48,846 nucleotides of DNA from Abyssisolibacter fermentans. Lineage in GTDB: Bacteria; Bacillota; Clostridia; Tissierellales; MCWD3. The translations under genes and the position numbers were made by a program. The notes beneath the pieces are model-generated. The model searched no databases. It had not been told where the DNA came from and was given only the letters and a program-made list of their open reading frames with translations. Positions 1 to 6,523 of the stretch are shown piece after piece. The DNA is taken from the NCBI RefSeq assembly GCF_001559865.1, contig NZ_LOHE01000054.1, forward strand, positions 1 to 48,846. Direction: 5' to 3'. How positions within the stretch are numbered: the stretch's first letter is position 1; each line of letters starts with the position of its first letter.

Positions 1-86
1 GTTTCCCAGAATTAAACTTAGAATTTAAAAAGTTATTAGCTAAAGGAGAATGTTGCTGTCATATGGTAGTAACACCAAAAAAATAA
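1..86 (+). CDS. 3' end of an unidentified gene (partial)
   Basis: The window opens inside a reading frame (frame 3) that encodes 27 residues and ends with TAA at 84-86. The tail is FPELNLEF.. followed by a Cys-Cys-Cys-His motif and a basic end. A short Cys-containing tail of this kind occurs in L-2-amino-thiazoline-4-carboxylic acid hydrolase-like proteins, but that is a resemblance from memory and too little sequence is present to assign a function. No terminator hairpin follows directly; a dispersed repeat begins 38 bases downstream. Confidence 0.45.
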   Translation, partial: FPELNLEFKKLLAKGECCCHMVVTPKK

Positions 87-123
87 CTTTTAAGCCTGAT
101 TATTCATATAACTTTGAATAATA

Positions 124-220
124 TGCTGTAAGTTTCTGAATTAGAAGATTCCAGTGAAATCGAAGGCATACTGAGTTGGAATGCCTGCCATTTAATGGAC
201 ATATTCTATTCAGAAAGATA
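124..220 (+). repeat. Long dispersed repeat, copy E1 (inverted partner at window end)
   Basis: About 97 bases starting TGCTGTAAGTTTCTG and ending near AGAAAGAT match, at roughly 85% identity by eye, the reverse complement of 48751-48846. It contains a possible hairpin with AGGCAT/ATGCCT arms. It lies between genes and has no open frame. Confidence 0.8.
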
Positions 221-255
221 CTTATTAATGAATCTCCTATTCCACTTTTTCATAA

Positions 256-300
256 GAGTAAGCGATTCACATAAAATCATAGATTTTAGTTCACTGCTCA
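256..300 (+). repeat. Dispersed hairpin repeat family R, copy 1
   Basis: This copy has the family core GAGTAAGCGATTCAC, then AATCATAGATTTT, then a TTCACTGCTC end. The AATC/GATT part is a small palindrome. Related copies lie at 4781-4840, 13213-13278, 18951-19030, 24809-24903 and 24994-25062. Confidence 0.75.
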
Positions 301-443
301 TAATTTTATATGAATAATCTAGGTATATATTACTATTATAAAACTATAGTATAATAAAGAAAAGTAATTGTATGTATTTTAGGATATTTTTATATATAAT
401 GCAAATAATATTTTTAACAAATTTAAAAAAGTGGTGATTTTTT

Positions 444-926
444 ATGAGAAAATATCTAAAATATGTAATATCTATATTGTTGGCTCTATTAATTATTTTT
501 AGTCAAAGATCAGATTTAGTAGTAAATAAAATGTCACAGAGCTGTTATTATTCTGAAAAAATTAATATTATATCTGATGTTAACTCATATAATCCATACA
601 GAAGGTCTGGTATAGGTATAGGTTTAACAGCTAATACAAATGATTTAACAGACAGTAATAATTATAAAGCAAAATGGAGTACTAACTATGGTCAATTTGT
701 TAAATATAGCCCCAAAAATTTATCAGCTATTTCGTTAGGAAAAAAAACAGAAGAAATGTTAGATGATAAAGTTTATTGGATACCAAACCACAATAATCAA
801 AATGCTCAAAAAAATATATATTTTGAGATATATGCAACATTAATAGATAAAACAACAGGAAATATATTAGGAAAAAATAAAATAAAGCTCATACAATATT
901 CTAATGGTAATGTATATGTTCAATAA
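444..926 (+). CDS. Secreted hypothetical protein, 160 aa
   Basis: I do not recognise this family. The N-terminus MRKYLKYVISILLALLIIF is a basic-hydrophobic signal peptide or membrane anchor. The rest is polar and Asn/Tyr-rich, with no Cys motif beyond one early Cys, and with alternating beta-strand-like segments toward the C-terminus (YFEIYATLI, KIKLIQYSN). An extracellular beta-sandwich is plausible but not shown. The start follows a GTGGTGA-type ribosome site. A TATAAT lies at 350-355 without a clear -35 element. A strong hairpin terminator follows at 943-966. The gene stands alone, facing the small spore protein gene across that terminator. Confidence 0.7.
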   Translation: MRKYLKYVISILLALLIIFSQRSDLVVNKMSQSCYYSEKINIISDVNSYNPYRRSGIGIGLTANTNDLTDSNNYKAKWSTNYGQFVKYSPKNLSAISLGKKTEEMLDDKVYWIPNHNNQNAQKNIYFEIYATLIDKTTGNILGKNKIKLIQYSNGNVYVQ

Positions 927-942
927 AATTTAGTTATTATTT

Positions 943-970
943 AAAGCACCCTAGATAGGGTGCTTTGATA
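943..970. terminator. Intrinsic terminator, probably bidirectional
   Basis: A nine-base stem AAAGCACCC (943-951) pairs with GGGTGCTTT (958-966) and encloses a six-base loop. It lies between the convergent secreted-protein gene and the SASP gene and can serve both. Confidence 0.8.
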
Positions 971-1138
971 TTACTTTAAACCATCATTTTTCATGAGCTG
1001 CTTTTCACCCATTTCAACTAATTTTCTAGTCATCTGACCTCCTACTCTGCCAGCATAACTACCAATTAATCGGGATGTAGGGTTGATTTCTCTACCAAAT
1101 TCTTCTTTAAAATTTGATTTCATTGGAATTTTATTCAA
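971..1138 (-). CDS. Alpha/beta-type small acid-soluble spore protein, 55 aa
   Basis: SASPs of this type coat and protect spore DNA and are degraded at germination by the GPR protease. The product has the family pattern: an N-terminal FKEEFGRE segment where GPR usually cuts, followed by a Gly-rich core (SYAGRVGGQMTRKLVEMGEKQL) matching the SVGGEITKRLVQMAEQQL type of known SASPs. TTG at 1136-1138 is chosen as start because AGGTGA lies six bases upstream; an in-frame ATG five codons later has no ribosome site. The sequence is divergent (ASN-poor, Arg-rich middle), so it is a minor SASP. Its 3' end meets the terminator at 943-966. Confidence 0.85.
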   Translation of the reverse strand: MNKIPMKSNFKEEFGREINPTSRLIGSYAGRVGGQMTRKLVEMGEKQLMKNDGLK

Positions 1139-1483
1139 AAAAGTCACCTCGTAATGGTTTATTACTCACATCATTATTTTTGTAGTATAAGATATTTATA
1201 TTGATAGTTTTATTTAATTTATAATAATGTGGGTTTGGTAATATTGTTTGGAATGGAGTAAAAAATTATTAAGGATAAATATAGAAGTTTGTTTATCATA
1301 TATGATAATATCTATTATGATATACTAGCTTTTTTTTATGTATTTACAGACTTCATAATTCAATTTTTTATTTTTTTAAATAATAATTGTGTCCCCTACT
1401 AACTTTGTTCTACTGTATAGAAGGATAATTTTCCACTTAACCCTGTAGTTTCTCTTACTATATTTTTAATTTATAACTACAAA
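1139..1483. other. Gene-free AT-rich stretch
   Basis: These 345 bases upstream of the SASP gene are very AT-rich. I see no open frame with a ribosome site, no strong hairpin and no repeat copy. The spore-gene promoter should be here, but no sigma-G-type element was clear enough to report. Confidence 0.4.
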
Positions 1484-1597
1484 CTATAAATTTTGATACT
1501 CTTTTAGAACTATTATTTGATACTCAATTTCCCTATCTTCTTCATTTAATATATACTTACCTGCTGTTATTAATGTTGCATAAGCTCTTATTTTCAA
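1484..1597 (-). pseudogene. CD1375-like prophage small protein, probable remnant
   Basis: The frame encodes 37 residues from a TTG: LKIRAYATLITAGKY, then an acidic EEDREIE segment. The RAYATLI.AG motif resembles the short CD1375-family proteins found at the tail end of clostridial prophages (family recalled from memory). No ribosome site precedes the TTG, and the frame remains open upstream for only about 18 codons without a normal start, so it is more likely a decayed gene. The 66-aa gene at 2891-3091, also phage-tail-like, lies on the same strand. Confidence 0.45.
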
Positions 1598-1848
1598 TTT
1601 GTTTATAGTATAGCTATTATAAAATCTACAAGATGAATTTCTAAAAACTTATATGAAATTTTGCAAACAAAAAAGTATCCTATTAACTAGGCCTAATTAT
1701 CACAAAAGTATATTAATAAAATCATTTATGATTTTACATGTTTAATCATGCAAACCTTTTTAATAATTGAATATATTTAAATATATAGAACCATCTTACA
1801 TATAATTTAAATAAAATTACTTAAAATTCATAGGGAAGGAGGGTTAAT

Positions 1849-1917
1849 ATGTTAAAAAGAAAATTAGTACAAGTACTATTGTTGCATTTAAAGAATTATT
1901 TCGTTGTGGATGTATAG
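1849..1917 (+). pseudogene. Short peptide ORF, frameshifted paralogue of the ORF at 3306
   Basis: A strong ribosome site GGAAGGAGGG precedes ATG. The literal frame gives 22 residues (MLKRKLVQVLLLHLKNYF..). In the neighbouring frame the DNA encodes KKKISTSTIVAFKELF, then Cys-Gly-Cys, then an acidic NYTI-like segment, clearly parallel to KKKISTNTI...CMLC...QYTIP in the ORF at 3306. One missing base after the ATG explains the shift. Upstream (TTGAATATATTTA) and downstream hairpin sequences are also shared by the two loci. It is either a pseudogene or uses a different start; no function is assigned. Confidence 0.5.
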
Positions 1918-1986
1918 AATACCCTGATAATTACACGATTGTTACCATAAAACTACTACTGTTACTAATAACTTGTAATCATATTA

Positions 1987-2018
1987 GGCTCAAACCCAAA
2001 TACTTCAAGGTTTGAGTC
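1987..2018. other. Hairpin after the first peptide ORF
   Basis: GGCTCAAACC (1987-1996) pairs with GGTTTGAGTC (2009-2018), with nine of ten positions as Watson-Crick pairs and one G-U. No U-tract follows, so this is a structured 3' region rather than a clear terminator. Confidence 0.55.
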
Positions 2019-2033
2019 TAGGTATCTTCGTAC

Positions 2034-2065
2034 TAAAAAAAACTAGCTTTTGCTAGTTTGAATTT
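2034..2065 (+). terminator. Intrinsic terminator after the first peptide ORF
   Basis: AACTAGC (2041-2047) and GCTAGTT (2052-2058) form a tight stem with a four-base loop, followed by TGAATTT. An equivalent hairpin follows the second peptide ORF. Confidence 0.6.
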
Positions 2066-2167
2066 GAATCATAATAGTGAGATGATGCCCTCAATAAATG
2101 AAGAGCATCACATTAATAATCTTGAAAAAATTAGTATAGGAACTTTATAATTAATTAGATATATTTT

Positions 2168-2518
2168 CTAAGCAAATACAGTATGTTTCACAATCCATTT
2201 TTTCACTGTTAATCTAGCCCAAAAACTGTATATACCTAACGTTATAATACTTAATAAAAATATTTTTATCCATATTCCAAATAAACCCATTGCAGTACCT
2301 GTAAACTTCAATCTATGACCATTTATAATGGTATGTTCTATATACCATCTTTCGCATCTGCATATAGCCCAAGGAGAACATATGCCTAATGTACAAATTA
2401 TTATTATTGCTCCTACTAAATGAACACCTAAAAGTCCTAATAAACCACCGTCAAATTGACTTTCTGAGACACCTTGAGCTATGTTAATATTAATATTATT
2501 ACTTGTTACTGTTTCCAT
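2168..2518 (-). CDS. DUF898 (YjgN-like) membrane protein, 116 aa
   Basis: The protein has two repeats of the DUF898 type: FDGGLLGLLGVHLVGAII..TLGICSPWAICRCERWYIEHTIINGHRLKFTG and then LFGIWIKIFLLSIITLGIYSFWARLTVKKWIVKHT. Each repeat has one long hydrophobic segment (about residues 28-48 and 78-100) ending in a Gly-Ile-Tyr/Cys-x-Pro/Phe-Trp-Ala motif. The family is a set of small integral membrane proteins of unknown function, also called YjgN-like. The ATG is preceded by AGGAG. It sits among accessory and phage-like fragments with no partner gene, so its role cannot be inferred. Confidence 0.85.
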   Translation of the reverse strand: METVTSNNININIAQGVSESQFDGGLLGLLGVHLVGAIIIICTLGICSPWAICRCERWYIEHTIINGHRLKFTGTAMGLFGIWIKIFLLSIITLGIYSFWARLTVKKWIVKHTVFA

Positions 2519-2738
2519 ATTATCACACTCCTAATTTAGTATAATTTCCTATTAAAGAATATCATAACTATTTAGGTAATGCAATGCAATATATAACAAT
2601 ACTATACATATAATATAATTTATATGTATAAAATTACATAGTATAATAAGTTAATTGTTCATATTACTATTTATTTACATATATCTTTATATTGTAGTAT
2701 AATTGAGATGTCGAATCTATTGATTTTGACAAGGTTGT

Positions 2739-2775
2739 AGAAGGAGAACAGTTCAAATTTTCCTTCTATATTTAT
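2739..2775 (+). terminator. Possible hairpin terminator
   Basis: AGAAGGA and TCCTTCT flank a roughly 15-base loop and are followed by ATATTTAT. There is no recognised gene directly upstream on the plus strand, so its role is unclear. Confidence 0.35.
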
Positions 2776-2890
2776 GTTCATTTTTAATTATATGCTAATA
2801 TAAAAATATGAAGAACATAAAATAACACTTATACTGGTGTTTGGTTAAAGCGTTAGTTAACGTTAATATATCTGCATTTCTGTTTTTCTG

Positions 2891-3091
2891 CTAAGCCCAA
2901 TCTTTGCAATCTTGCCTATATACTTTATAAGTCATGTATTCAGTATCATTTGCTTCTAGCATTCCTTTGTTTAGCATTTGTATTTCTTGCGCATAGTCGT
3001 ATTGTTCGGCTATTTTTTCTCTAACTTGTTTGTTTATTTCTTCTTCTACTGGTAGAGAAAAAGGTTTCTCAATTGTTGTTATTTCTATCAA
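2891..3091 (-). CDS. Small phage-tail-region-like protein, 66 aa
   Basis: The protein begins IEITTIEKPFSLPVEEEINKQVREKI and ends in a YRQDCKDWA tail. This arrangement (short beta start, LPxEEEIN, REKY/REKI, then a C-terminal YxxxCxxC/W-like motif) recalls small proteins encoded just after tail-fibre genes in clostridial prophages; this is recognition from memory and the function is unknown. The start is TTG with GGAGAAAG upstream at suitable spacing. No other intact phage genes are nearby, so it is probably a prophage relic, though the frame is intact. Confidence 0.55.
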   Translation of the reverse strand: MIEITTIEKPFSLPVEEEINKQVREKIAEQYDYAQEIQMLNKGMLEANDTEYMTYKVYRQDCKDWA

Positions 3092-3142
3092 ATTACTTTC
3101 TCCATAAACACAAGATCAAAGTGAGGAGCATGTTAAAACCAA

Positions 3143-3196
3143 TGCCGATAAAAAATGTACCTCCATTGTTATAAATAAATATGGAAAATCTATTGC
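3143..3196 (-). repeat. Partial duplicate of the spo0A terminator region
   Basis: On the minus strand this reads TAGATTTTCCATATTTAT, a loop, AATGGAGGTACATTTTTT. It parallels the spo0A terminator at 3674-3718 (TAGATTTTCC..GGAGGTCTATTTTTT). It keeps a short stem and U-tract, so it may still terminate minus-strand transcripts. Confidence 0.5.
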
Positions 3197-3305
3197 TATT
3201 TAATATAGTCATAAACTTTTTGCAAATTGAATATATTTACATATAGGATTATTAAATATATAGATGAAAGAATTACTTGATATTTTTAAAGAAAGGAGGG
3301 TTAGT

Positions 3306-3422
3306 ATGAAAAAACTTAAAAAGAAAATTAGTACTAATACTATTATGAGGTTTAGAACATCATGTATGTTGTGTTGGGTATCCATTGATAGTGACCAATA
3401 TACAATTCCTATGCGTAGATAA
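3306..3422 (+). CDS. Short Cys-containing peptide, 38 aa, RiPP-precursor-like
   Basis: ATG follows a strong GAAAGGAGGG ribosome site. The peptide is MKKLKKKISTNTIMRFRT, then SCMLCWVS, then an acidic segment and QYTIPMRR. A lysine-rich MKKLxKK...TI leader followed by a Cys-rich core is the general look of small bacteriocin precursors such as the CLI_3235 type (from memory). Only two Cys are present and no maturation enzyme lies nearby, so this is tentative. A frameshifted paralogue is at 1849, sharing the upstream TTGAATATATTTA and a downstream CTAGC/GCTAG terminator. Absence of neighbours leaves the function open. Confidence 0.45.
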   Translation: MKKLKKKISTNTIMRFRTSCMLCWVSIDSDQYTIPMRR

Positions 3423-3492
3423 TATCTCAGTTGACGCTTCGTGTGTCAACTTGTTTTGTAAGTTAGATGGTATTTGGCAACTGTTGCATAAA

Positions 3493-3520
3493 AGACTAGC
3501 GTGCTTGCTAGTCTGAATTT
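3493..3520 (+). terminator. Intrinsic terminator after the second peptide ORF
   Basis: AGACTAGC (3493-3500) and GCTAGTCT (3507-3514) form a perfect eight-base stem with a six-base loop, followed by GAATTTAT. It resembles the hairpin at 2041-2058. Confidence 0.6.
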
Positions 3521-3673
3521 ATATAATAAGTAAAATGTAGGCATCTTAAAGTAAAAAAAGTCTTATATGGCTTCAACACAAAAACCTTGAGCCGCATTTT
3601 CCTCAAGACTTATTCTAGCATTTTAACAATTCTTTGAACTCCTATTACAGTAATAAAACTTCATTATTTTGCA

Positions 3674-3718
3674 TAAAAAATAGACCTCCCTTATTATTCA
3701 ATAAATAAGGAAAATCTA
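3674..3718 (-). terminator. spo0A terminator
   Basis: On the minus strand TAGATTTTCCTTATT pairs with AATAATAAGG..GGTCTA across a short loop and is followed by TTTTTTATG. It lies about 60 bases after the spo0A stop codon. Confidence 0.75.
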
Positions 3719-3776
3719 TTAGTGTTTTTTAATTTATAACAAATTTAGGTCTTTGCGATTACCCTCAAACTCCATT

Positions 3777-4580
3777 TTACGAACATAAGTCCTCTATTCT
3801 AAGTTTGTCCGCTACCATTGCTATAAATTCACTGTTTGTAGGCTTGCCTTTGTTTGTATGAACTGTATATCCAAACAAACTGTTTATAGTGTCTATTTTT
3901 CCTCTGCTCCAGGCAACTTCTATAGCATGTCTTATAGCTCTTTCAACTCTACTTGGAGTTGTATTATATTTTTTAGCTATTGATGGATATAATTCTTTTG
4001 TAACAGCACTTAATAATTCTACTCTATCTACTACCATGCTTATTGCCTCTCTTAGATATAGATAACCTTTTATATGAGCAGGCACACCAATTTCATGTAT
4101 TATATTAGTTATCCTAGCTTCTAAGCTCTTAGGTTTTTTGTTGTCAAACATTGCTGTATTAGCCATATCACGAGTGCTTTTTCTTTCTACATTAGTAGGA
4201 GCTACTCCTGCTAATTCTCGAACCCTCTTCATTAATATTTCGAAATCAAATGGTTTAATTACATAATAATCAGCACCTAGATTTATAGCTCTTTGAGTTA
4301 TTTTATCTTGTCCAACAGCTGATAAAACAACTACTTTAGGGAATTTTTCAAGCTTCATTGAATTTAATTTTTCAAGTACCCCTAAACCATCAATATGAGG
4401 CATGATTATATCTAATATAAGTACATCAGGTATTTGTTTCGATATAATCTCTAAAGCTTCTAAACCATCTTTGGCAAGTCCTATTACTTCAACGTCTGTT
4501 TGGGTAGAAAGATATTCATTTAAGATACTACAAAAATCTTTGTTGTCGTCTGCTACTAAAATTTTGATTTTTTTATCCAT
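3777..4580 (-). CDS. spo0A: Sporulation master response regulator Spo0A
   Basis: Spo0A is the phosphorylation-activated transcription factor that commits the cell to sporulation, acting on 0A boxes (TTGTCGAA). The 267-aa length fits the family. The receiver domain (about 4-122) has the acidic pair D11/D12, phospho-acceptor D57 in LILDIIMP, S87 and K109 in KPFDF. The C-terminal sporulation domain (about 150-265) contains the conserved DNA-binding stretch [18 protein letters not shown] and the [19 protein letters not shown] end. ATG follows AGGGGG. It is transcribed as the last gene after spoIVB but has its own sigma-H-like promoter at 4622-4650 and its own terminator. Confidence 0.98.
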   Translation of the reverse strand: MDKKIKILVADDNKDFCSILNEYLSTQTDVEVIGLAKDGLEALEIISKQIPDVLILDIIMPHIDGLGVLEKLNSMKLEKFPKVVVLSAVGQDKITQRAINLGADYYVIKPFDFEILMKRVRELAGVAPTNVERKSTRDMANTAMFDNKKPKSLEARITNIIHEIGVPAHIKGYLYLREAISMVVDRVELLSAVTKELYPSIAKKYNTTPSRVERAIRHAIEVAWSRGKIDTINSLFGYTVHTNKGKPTNSEFIAMVADKLRIEDLCS

Positions 4581-4621
4581 TAGATAACCCCCTAAGAAAG
4601 TAAAATATATATCATATAATC

Positions 4622-4650
4622 ATATTCGACAATAATAAATGGTTTCCTTC
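4622..4650 (-). promoter_or_regulatory. Sigma-H promoter of spo0A with overlapping 0A box
   Basis: On the minus strand GAAGGAAAC (-35), an 11-base spacer and GTCGAATAT (-10) match the sigma-H consensus RnAGGAWWW-N11-RnnGAATWW at nearly every position. TTGTCGAA at 4625-4632 is also a full 0A-box core, overlapping the -10 element. The transcript would start about 35 bases before the ATG. This implies sigma-H-driven and Spo0A-modulated expression, as in other spore formers. Confidence 0.8.
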
Positions 4651-4770
4651 TTATATTTAAATAAATCTTTATTTTTTGTTATTTTTATCAATTTTAGGCA
4701 TATTTTAATCTATTTACATAAACCCATTGTGTGCAGCATTTACCATTAAAATGTAGCTTCTCTTTAATAT

Positions 4771-4826
4771 AAAAAAAAAATGAATCGCTTACTCAGAGGA
4801 AGAATGAGTCCTAAGTAAGCGATTCA
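4771..4826 (-). terminator. spoIVB terminator built from dispersed repeat R (copy 2)
   Basis: On the minus strand GAATCGCTTACT (4814-4825) pairs perfectly with AGTAAGCGATTC (4782-4793) and is followed by a run of ten T residues. Both arms are the AGTAAGCGATTC core of the dispersed repeat seen at 256-300 and elsewhere, facing each other. It lies 30 bases after the spoIVB stop. Confidence 0.85.
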
Positions 4827-4854
4827 CATCAAATCAGTCAAATACGACTTAAAC

Positions 4855-6165
4855 TTATTTATATCTAAAAAATTTACCTACTTCCTTTTCCTTGATACCA
4901 CATTCATCTAACATCCAATCTATATATATACCGTAGCCTTTTGTAGGATCATTTACAAATACATGTGTTACAGCACCTATTAGTTTTCCATTTTGTATGA
5001 TTGGACTACCACTCATTCCTTGAACTATTCCTCCAGACTCACTTAAGAGCTCACTATCTATCACTTTTATTACCATACTTTTTGGTTTCTTTTTTGCTTG
5101 AAATTCTTTTTTTATTATTTCAATTTCATAACTTTTTATTTGATTATCTTTAGTTGTTGTAAGAATAAAGGCTTTTCCAAGTTTAACTTCATTCATGGTT
5201 GCTGCTGGTATCGCTTCAGGAATTACTGGATTTTCTATTTTTTCTATACCGTCACCGTATATACCAAATAGAGTATTCTTTTTAATATTTCCCAAAGGTT
5301 TTTCACAGTCATAAAAAACACCTTTTATTTCACCTGGAGTACCTTTTTTGCCTTGATCTATAGAAGATACTTTAGAATGTAGTATTTCACCTTTCTTAAC
5401 AGGCATTAATTTTCCTGTATCTATATCTTGTATACCATGCCCTAAAGCACCAAACTTATTGGATTCTTGATGATAAAAAGTAAGTGTCCCTATTCCAGCT
5501 GTTTTATCTCTAACCCAAAGACCTATTCTATAACAATTATCTTCATTACATTTAATCGGTTCAATTTGAGTTTCAAACTTATGACCATTTCTTTCTAATA
5601 TTAAATTAGTATTCGATTTTATGTTATTTAAAATTTCTACTACATGGTTAGAATCATTGACTGAAACTTTATCTATTTCTAGAATTATGTCTCCTACCTT
5701 TATTCCAGCTTCTCTAGCTGGACAATATTTTTTTCCATCTAAACCAGTTATTTCTGATAGAGCAACAACTAATACTCCTTTTGTATTAAGCTTAACACCT
5801 ATAGAATGACCACCTGGAATTAACTTTATTCTATCAATAACATTTAATTTTACGTCTTTAATGGGAATAAAATTAAATAATTTATATTCAATAGTAGCTA
5901 TTCCATTTTGTAAAAATTTAAAATCATATGTTTTAGTTGCATTCATTTTATTAAAATTTTTTTTATTATTACTCTCTATAATCTTATTATTCTCAAACAC
6001 ATTTAAAGTAAAGGGAAATACAGTTTTAAACTTTTCTGATTGACCTTTTACAATATTTAGCTGTGGTGGTATAGATACTATACTGTATATTTGAAACATA
6101 TATATTATCATTATTGAAATAATAGATATAAAGATTACTCTTTTTTTTATAGAGTATTTCTTCAA
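4855..6165 (-). CDS. spoIVB: SpoIVB signalling serine peptidase (PDZ, S55)
   Basis: SpoIVB is made in the forespore and secreted into the intermembrane space, where it cleaves SpoIVFA so that pro-sigma-K is processed. The 436-aa protein has an N-terminal membrane anchor (about 8-28), a PDZ domain (about 115-200, with GIKVGDIILEIDK) and a C-terminal peptidase domain. Catalytic H243 lies in GALGHGI and catalytic S385 in GMSGSPI; D370 is a candidate third residue. TTG is the only near start after an in-frame TGA, with AGGAG upstream. It follows recN by 358 bases. That gap also holds an unused-looking strong Shine-Dalgarno sequence (AGGAGGTG near 6201-6210). Forespore sigma-factor control is expected but no clear element was found. 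Confidence 0.96.
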   Translation of the reverse strand: MKKYSIKKRVIFISIISIMIIYMFQIYSIVSIPPQLNIVKGQSEKFKTVFPFTLNVFENNKIIESNNKKNFNKMNATKTYDFKFLQNGIATIEYKLFNFIPIKDVKLNVIDRIKLIPGGHSIGVKLNTKGVLVVALSEITGLDGKKYCPAREAGIKVGDIILEIDKVSVNDSNHVVEILNNIKSNTNLILERNGHKFETQIEPIKCNEDNCYRIGLWVRDKTAGIGTLTFYHQESNKFGALGHGIQDIDTGKLMPVKKGEILHSKVSSIDQGKKGTPGEIKGVFYDCEKPLGNIKKNTLFGIYGDGIEKIENPVIPEAIPAATMNEVKLGKAFILTTTKDNQIKSYEIEIIKKEFQAKKKPKSMVIKVIDSELLSESGGIVQGMSGSPIIQNGKLIGAVTHVFVNDPTKGYGIYIDWMLDECGIKEKEVGKFFRYK

Positions 6166-6523
6166 ATGAAATCACACTCCTATGTCTTTAGTTGTTTTGA
6201 AACACCTCCTGAAAATGAAATTTAAATTTTATTTGTAAATTTAATTTAGCCTTTTTAGCAATTATTTATTCCGAACAAATTTTTATCATTAATCCAACAA
6301 AAATATAATTTTCCGATTAATACATGGTATATATAATTCAAAAAATAAAAAAAATACTATTAATCTATAAAACAATCGTTAATAGTATAATTATTTATAA
6401 AAAAACAACCTAACAAATGGTTGCTTTTTAAACTTAACTTTCTATATCGTGGTTTTCTATATGTTTTCTTAGATAATTTTGGGTTACTTCCTTAGTTTTT
6501 ACAGCATATATTTTAATGTTAAA
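6166..6523. other. Intergenic region between recN and spoIVB
   Basis: This gap contains a hairpin at 6405-6424 (ACAACC/GGTTGC with an eight-base loop) that on the minus strand is followed by TTTTTTTA and can terminate recN. The remaining 200 bases must hold the spoIVB promoter. No convincing sigma-F/G element was seen, and no open frame is present. Confidence 0.5.
6401..6428 (-). terminator. recN terminator
   Basis: On the minus strand GCAACC (6419-6424), an eight-base loop and GGTTGT (6405-6410) are followed by a T-run. It lies about 100 bases after the recN stop. The stem is short. Confidence 0.6.

Noticed and set aside
6195-6215. Strong Shine-Dalgarno (AGGAGGTG) upstream of spoIVB implying a leader peptide
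   Set aside because: No ATG, GTG or TTG follows at useful spacing with an open frame, so it has no visible coding partner.
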